From the NCBI GenBank assembly GCA_028706415.1, contig JAQWBK010000064.1:1-8711 (forward strand): DNA of 8,711 nucleotides. Direction: 5' to 3'. The DNA comes from Oscillospiraceae bacterium (GTDB lineage: Bacteria > Bacillota > Clostridia > Oscillospirales > Acutalibacteraceae). Shown here one piece after another: positions 5,073-8,711 of this stretch. The stretch's first letter is position 1. Every line of letters starts with the position of its first letter. A program made the position numbers and the translations under genes. The notes below the pieces were generated by a model. The model ran no database searches and had not been told where the DNA came from. It worked only from the letters and a program-made list of their open reading frames with translations.

Positions 5073-7289
5073 CTACAGCTGGGTATCATGGCCTTGAGTA
5101 AGAAAATATCTCAGGCCGGTATACCGCATTGTCTTTCGGTTATTATCAACCATTTCTTTTATCGTCAATTTGCTGCCCACAATTATTAGCAGAGATTTGG
5201 CACGCGTTACAGCTGTATATAAAAGATTGCGATAGCAAAGCAAGGGTATATTGCGAAAAATCGGTAGAATGACAGCCTCGAATTCGCTGCCCTGACTTTT
5301 ATGAACGGTCACCGCATAGGCAAGCTCAAGGTCCTTCGCATCCTGCACGTTATACAGCGCCACCCGGTCATCATATCTCACGCTTATTGCGCTATCTCGT
5401 GGATTTACCTGCTCCAGAATACCAATATCCCCGTTGAAAACCCCCTGCCCTATCTCTCCGCCATCCTTTGTCCAGGCAATATCGTAATTGTTGCGGGTAT
5501 GCATAACCTTGTCTCCCGTGCGAAGGGTTACCCCCTCTACAACCATCTCATGGTTATGCTGTGTCTTGGGGTTTATCAGCTCCTGCAATCGGCGGTTCAT
5601 TTCCTGCGTGCCCAGCTCTCCCTTGCGTGCGGGACACAATACCTGAATACCGTTTCCTACGGTAATACCGTATTTTGACGGAAGACGGGTGCTGCATAAA
5701 TCCAGAACCGTTTGGACTACATTCTGTGTATCATTCTGGGGCATAAAGAAAAAATCGCCCTGTCTATAATTGAGCACAGGCATCTTGCCTGATACAATTC
5801 GGTGCGCGTTGTTGACGATATTGCTCTGCATAGCCTGACGGAACACCTCGGTAAGCTGAACCGTGGGTAGCTCACCCGATTCAATCAAATCGTGAAGCAC
5901 ACTGCCCGCTCCCACGGCCGGCAGCTGGTCAGAGTCACCAACCATAATTAAACGGCAGCCGGTCTTTAGCGCACGAAGCAGGCTTTCAAAAAGAATTGAG
6001 TCCACCATGGACAGCTCATCAACCACAACTGCATCCGCATCAAGCGGATTATTCTCATTGCGCTCAAATGCTGGCGTATCCTCATCGTCCCACTTTACCT
6101 CCAGTAAACGATGAATGGTTTTGGCTTCCTTTCCGGTAAGTTCAATCATTCGTTTTGCCGCCCTGCCTGTCGGGGCAGTAATAGCCACCGTCTGCCCCAT
6201 CTCCTCGAGCAGGGTTATGATTGCATCCAAAGCGGTGGTTTTTCCGGTTCCCGGTCCGCCTGTTAGGATAAGAATCCCCTTTTTTAAAGCCTGAATAATT
6301 GCAAGGCGTTGCTGTTCGGCGTATGTAATGCCGCATCTTTTTTCAACCCTGTCAATACTTTTCTCGGCATTGCCGACAGAGGGCGGAGGGGATTGCAGCA
6401 TGGACTGAATTCGGGCAGCAGTATATTTCTCGGCTTTGTGAATATAATTTAAGAATATAAATCGGCGGTCGGCAAGCATCTCTTCCTTGACAACAAACGA
6501 TGAAACCATTTCGTCCAGCATATCAGAAACCTGCTCTTTGGTCACGCCCAGCATTGATACCGTTACATTTATCAGCTTATCGGCAGGAAGACAGGTATGA
6601 CCGTTGTTAAGATTATGGCGCAGCACATACAAAATCCCCGCCTCAATTCTTCCCGGATCATCTGCGGGGCGGCCCATATTCATACATATACGATCGGCGC
6701 GTTCAAAGCCGATATACAGCCCGCTGCTGCACAGCAAATACGGATTTGCGCGGACCTGTTCTATAGTGGTGTTTCCCCATCTTTTCCAGCTGCGAAAGGC
6801 TTCACTGGGTGTAAGCCCATAATCCGCAAAAGCCAGCATTACCTCACGCAAGCCGAACTGTCTTGCATATTCTTGGGCAATTTTCTCAGCCCTTGAAGGG
6901 GATATACCCTTAATTTCTGTTAAGCGATTAGGTTCATTACTAATTATCTCAAGGGACTTGTCTTTGAACTTTTCGACAATCCGAATGGCGGTTTTGGGCC
7001 CGATTCCCTTGATAATTCCGGAAGAAAGATAACGCAAGATTGCATCCCCCTCCACCGGGAGATGCCTTTCACAGTATTCTGCCCTGAATTGTCTCCCAAA
7101 GCTGGGATGATCAACCCATCTTCCCGAAAGGTTTAAAATCTCCCCCACACCTATCATGGGCAGAACACCGACCACTTTATGAAGCTTTTCTTCCGATTCA
7201 AGCTCAAGAACAGTCCAGTTACTGTTTTCATTACGATAAACGATTTGTTCTACGCTGCCCTTAAGCAATTCCGGGGACTTTTCATCCAT
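5073..7289 (-). CDS. recD2: ATP-dependent RecD-like DNA helicase RecD2
   Basis: An SF1B 5'-3' DNA helicase of the RecD2 type, found in bacteria without relying on RecBC and linked to DNA repair and replication-fork maintenance. Residue numbers are counted from the upstream ATG at 7307. An N-terminal OB-like region is followed by tandem helix-hairpin-helix motifs (GIIKGIGPKTA near 97-107; IKGISPSRAEKIA near 132-144). The ATPase core has Walker A GGPGTGKTT (350-358), Walker B VVVDELSM (427-434) and motif III VGDSDQLPAVGAG (456-468). C-terminal motifs are TVHKSQGSEF (667-676) and LLYTAVTRAK (695-704). I prefer ATG 7289 (738 residues) because AAAAGGA lies 8 bases upstream; ATG 7307 has no ribosome binding site. 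The stop is five bases from mobile element copy 3. The N-terminal extension and HhH repeats exclude RecBCD-type RecD and TraA. Confidence 0.95.
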   Translation of the reverse strand: MDEKSPELLKGSVEQIVYRNENSNWTVLELESEEKLHKVVGVLPMIGVGEILNLSGRWVDHPSFGRQFRAEYCERHLPVEGDAILRYLSSGIIKGIGPKTAIRIVEKFKDKSLEIISNEPNRLTEIKGISPSRAEKIAQEYARQFGLREVMLAFADYGLTPSEAFRSWKRWGNTTIEQVRANPYLLCSSGLYIGFERADRICMNMGRPADDPGRIEAGILYVLRHNLNNGHTCLPADKLINVTVSMLGVTKEQVSDMLDEMVSSFVVKEEMLADRRFIFLNYIHKAEKYTAARIQSMLQSPPPSVGNAEKSIDRVEKRCGITYAEQQRLAIIQALKKGILILTGGPGTGKTTALDAIITLLEEMGQTVAITAPTGRAAKRMIELTGKEAKTIHRLLEVKWDDEDTPAFERNENNPLDADAVVVDELSMVDSILFESLLRALKTGCRLIMVGDSDQLPAVGAGSVLHDLIESGELPTVQLTEVFRQAMQSNIVNNAHRIVSGKMPVLNYRQGDFFFMPQNDTQNVVQTVLDLCSTRLPSKYGITVGNGIQVLCPARKGELGTQEMNRRLQELINPKTQHNHEMVVEGVTLRTGDKVMHTRNNYDIAWTKDGGEIGQGVFNGDIGILEQVNPRDSAISVRYDDRVALYNVQDAKDLELAYAVTVHKSQGSEFEAVILPIFRNIPLLCYRNLLYTAVTRAKSLLIIVGSKLTIKEMVDNNRKTMRYTGLRYFLTQGHDTQL

Positions 7290-7331
7290 ACTGTGCATCC
7301 TTTTCATTTTGCTAAAAATAAATTTAACATT

Positions 7332-7340
7332 ATTGTATCA
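7332..7340 (-). promoter_or_regulatory. Candidate extended -10 promoter of recD2
   Basis: On the minus strand the sequence reads TGATACAAT: a near-consensus -10 (TACAAT, 7332-7337) with an upstream TG. No convincing -35 is present at 17 bases. The start point would be near 7325, leaving a leader of about 36 bases to ATG 7289. Confidence 0.45.
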
Positions 7341-7394
7341 CGAAAATAATTCAAATGCTAACTTTATACTATATCTTAAAAAACCTTTGCCTTC

Positions 7395-7429
7395 AAAAAA
7401 AGCTCCGGCCAAAAGCCGGAGCAATTTTT
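7395..7429 (-). terminator. Bidirectional rho-independent terminator
   Basis: GCTCCGGC (7402-7409) and GCCGGAGC (7415-7422) form a perfect 8-bp G+C-rich stem with a 5-base loop. On the minus strand it is followed by seven T, and on the plus strand by AA then seven T. It lies 19 bases beyond the stop of the small zinc-ribbon gene and separates it from recD2, so recD2 needs its own promoter. Confidence 0.9.
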
Positions 7430-7440
7430 TTGAAAACCTT

Positions 7441-7719
7441 TTAGTTCTCTTCTCTCATAGAAGCAAAGCATTCACTGCAGTATACAGGACGATCCTCACG
7501 GGGTTTGAAAGGAACTTTTGCTTCATTCCCGCAATTTGCGCAAATTGCTGTATGCATCTCGCGATCCGGCTTTGCAGCGGACTTGCGAGCATCGCGGCAG
7601 CTCTTGCAACGCTGAGGCTCGTTTACAAAGCCTTTTTCAGCATAAAATTCCTGCTCACCGGCGGTAAAGATGAATTCTGCACCGCATTCCTTACAAATGA
7701 GAGTTTTGTCTTCGTACAT
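7441..7719 (-). CDS. Small protein with two zinc ribbons
   Basis: A 92-residue soluble protein with four CxxC pairs in two modules. The first is CKECGAEFIFTAGEQEFY with the later CKSC (C9/C12 and C38/C41), the pattern of the probable zinc-ribbon domain zf-trcl. The second is CANCG followed by VPFKP, RPVYCSECF (C60/C63 and C80/C83), matching the CxxC-x17-CxxC type found in small clostridial proteins. Binding two zinc ions is the expected property; the biological role is not established. The ATG at 7719 follows GAGGT with 6-base spacing. A strong terminator lies directly downstream. I found no clear promoter of its own, so it may be co-transcribed with the sigma factor gene through a weak intervening hairpin. 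Confidence 0.9.
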   Translation of the reverse strand: MYEDKTLICKECGAEFIFTAGEQEFYAEKGFVNEPQRCKSCRDARKSAAKPDREMHTAICANCGNEAKVPFKPREDRPVYCSECFASMREEN

Positions 7720-7747
7720 GATTTTACCTCGCTTAAAATAATAATTT

Positions 7748-7810
7748 TGCCCCGCGACGGATTCAGACCGACACCTTTGAAAAACAACGCTCTTTTTAAG
7801 CTACCCGGGC
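7748..7810 (-). pseudogene. tRNA-like relic (63 nt)
   Basis: On the minus strand this reads like a shortened tRNA. The 5' GCCCGGG faces a 3' GCGGGGC plus A discriminator (five of seven acceptor pairs). A D-arm-like GCTT/GAGC has only five loop bases. A T-arm-like GTCGG-TCTGAAT-CCGTC has four of five pairs and a loop close to TTCGAAT. The region between gives a 7-base loop TTTCAAA, which would place a UCA anticodon, but its stem is almost all G-U. Length, D-loop and anticodon stem are too defective for a working tRNA, so it is either a degraded gene or chance resemblance. It lies between the sigma factor and zinc-ribbon genes. Confidence 0.3.
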
Positions 7811-7814
7811 ATAT

Positions 7815-7833
7815 AAAAACAGTAAAAACTGTT
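7815..7833 (-). terminator. Weak hairpin terminator after the sigma factor gene
   Basis: On the minus strand AACAGT-TTTT-ACTGTT forms a 6-bp stem with a 4-base loop, followed by TTTATAT. It lies 25 bases past the sigma factor stop. The stem is short and A+T-rich, so read-through into the next gene is likely. Confidence 0.4.
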
Positions 7834-7857
7834 CCATACATAATTTAGACACGGTAC

Positions 7858-8463
7858 TCAGCCACCAGGAAAGGAAACGGTCACCATCTTCCGCCGAATT
7901 CGCTGCAAAGAATTATCCACAGCCTTAACGCCAATACCGAGATGCTTTGATATTTCTTGGTAAGTAAATGCACCAAGATACATCAACAACACTTGGTATT
8001 CCTGAGGAGACAGCAACCCGCGCAGCCACACTTGAAGTCTGAGAACTTCATCTTTCTGAATAACCAGCTGGGCGGGATCCTCGGAGCAACCAACAATTGT
8101 CAGGGGAGCTTCCTCCTCGTCATCAATACTGATAAGTTCGGTCTTTGGTATCTGCCTTGCAGCACCCAAGCCCCTGACGGCCGATAAAATTCGGTTTTTA
8201 ACACAAACCGAAGCATAAGTACGAAATGAAGCCATGTTTGAGTCAAAGGAGCGAGCCGCTGCAAGCAACGCCAAAAGCCCTTCCTGAGCAAGATCCTCCG
8301 CCTCAAGCTGGGAGTCGCGATATAACACGACCTGCCTCTTTATCATGGGCGCAAAACGGCTAACCAGTAGAGAAAACGCCTGCTCGCTTCCTTGTCGTGC
8401 GAGCTCCGCCAGCTCCTCATCCCCGGCTGTTTCCGTAATCGTAAATTTATCGGAAACTGCCAC
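7858..8463 (-). CDS. sigH: RNA polymerase sigma factor, SigH (Spo0H)-like
   Basis: A sigma-70 family protein of about 201 residues that would direct RNA polymerase to alternative promoters. Numbered from the GTG at 8472, region 2 spans roughly 28-100 with DLAQEGLLALLAAARSFD (60-77) and SFRTYASVCVKNRI (82-95). Region 4 has a helix-turn-helix, YQEISKHLGIGVKAVDNSLQ (171-190), and a basic end (RIRRKM). Region 3 is absent. The IP-x5-SID linker, the EDP near 131-133 and the VDNSLQRIRRK signature resemble Bacillus SigH, the transition-state and early sporulation sigma factor, more than SigE, F, G or K or an ECF factor. GTG 8463 is preferred because GGGGTGG precedes it by 5 bases; GTG 8472 lies inside that site and has none of its own. 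A strong vegetative-type promoter lies upstream. The target genes cannot be read from here. Confidence 0.88.
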   Translation of the reverse strand: MAVSDKFTITETAGDEELAELARQGSEQAFSLLVSRFAPMIKRQVVLYRDSQLEAEDLAQEGLLALLAAARSFDSNMASFRTYASVCVKNRILSAVRGLGAARQIPKTELISIDDEEEAPLTIVGCSEDPAQLVIQKDEVLRLQVWLRGLLSPQEYQVLLMYLGAFTYQEISKHLGIGVKAVDNSLQRIRRKMVTVSFPGG

Positions 8464-8514
8464 TGAATCCACCCCAACGTTTGATATTTACTATTATCCT
8501 CTATATCGTCAATA

Positions 8515-8543
8515 ATTGTATACGATTTCCAATTGCTTGTCAA
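8515..8543 (-). promoter_or_regulatory. Strong sigma-A promoter of the sigma factor gene
   Basis: On the minus strand a perfect TTGACA (8538-8543) is followed after exactly 17 bases by TACAAT (8515-8520), one base from consensus. Transcription would start near 8508, giving a leader of about 45 bases. Beyond it, 8544-8711 is A+T-rich with no gene, hairpin or second promoter that I can support, though AATTGTA recurs three times (around 8515, 8631 and 8683). Confidence 0.8.
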
Positions 8544-8711
8544 GCCTAAAATTTTAACAATCTATTCAAATTGACAAAAATATTACCTATCAGCATCAAT
8601 ATTTTCTGTTTTTTTAATAAAGAAATGAACAATTGTATCCATTAATACCCAATATATGCCTCAAGATATTCAAGATCTCAAAATTGTACACAATATACAG
8701 CAAATGCAACC

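Noticed and set aside
7309..7848. 179-codon plus-strand open frame
   Set aside because: It is antisense to the small zinc-ribbon gene and runs through its terminator and the tRNA-like segment. It has no ribosome binding site and no recognisable domain.
8544..8711. Further promoters or operators upstream of the sigma factor gene
   Set aside because: TACAATT-like sequences recur, but none has a matching -35 at acceptable spacing. In such A+T-rich DNA the recurrence is not convincing.

Overview
This 8.7-kb window looks like chromosomal DNA from a low-to-moderate G+C, Gram-positive anaerobe of the class Clostridia. The signs are a SigH-type (Spo0H-like) sigma factor, a stand-alone RecD2 helicase, Gram-positive ribosome binding sites, GTG starts, and sigma-A promoters of the TTGACA-N17-TACAAT kind. 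No taxonomic marker allows a firmer placement; a spore-former-related lineage such as the Oscillospirales is my guess.

Layout, left to right. The end of a small mobile element (1-124, cut by the window edge) is followed by a strong hairpin terminator. Next, on the minus strand, comes a zinc-ribbon, proline-rich, multi-spanning membrane protein that carries seven 27-bp tandem repeats (251-1654). Minus-strand murC (1752-3158) follows. A complete 159-bp copy of the mobile element lies just upstream of murC, and an AT-rich divergent promoter region leads to plus-strand cca (3558-4763). A third element copy, itself interrupted by a different inverted-repeat element, fills the gap between the convergent cca and recD2 genes. 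Minus-strand recD2 (5073-7289), a bidirectional terminator, a minus-strand double zinc-ribbon small protein (7441-7719), a 63-nt tRNA-like relic and the minus-strand sigH-like gene (7858-8463) complete the window. The last 170 bases hold no gene that I can see.

The genes are housekeeping: peptidoglycan precursor synthesis (murC), tRNA 3'-end maturation and repair (cca), DNA repair and recombination (recD2) and transcriptional control (sigH-like). They are mostly separate transcription units with their own promoters rather than one operon.

The most interesting content is the family of 159-bp MITE-like elements. There are three copies in alternating orientation, with 18-bp terminal inverted repeats beginning AGGTCACCTCTAAAAACC and matching 2-bp flanking repeats in both complete copies. 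An internal hairpin shows a compensatory base-pair change between copies. One copy supplies the stop codon and last residues of cca, and contains a nested second element that has unrelated termini but a similar internal module. No transposase is present, so any mobility would have to be supplied from elsewhere.
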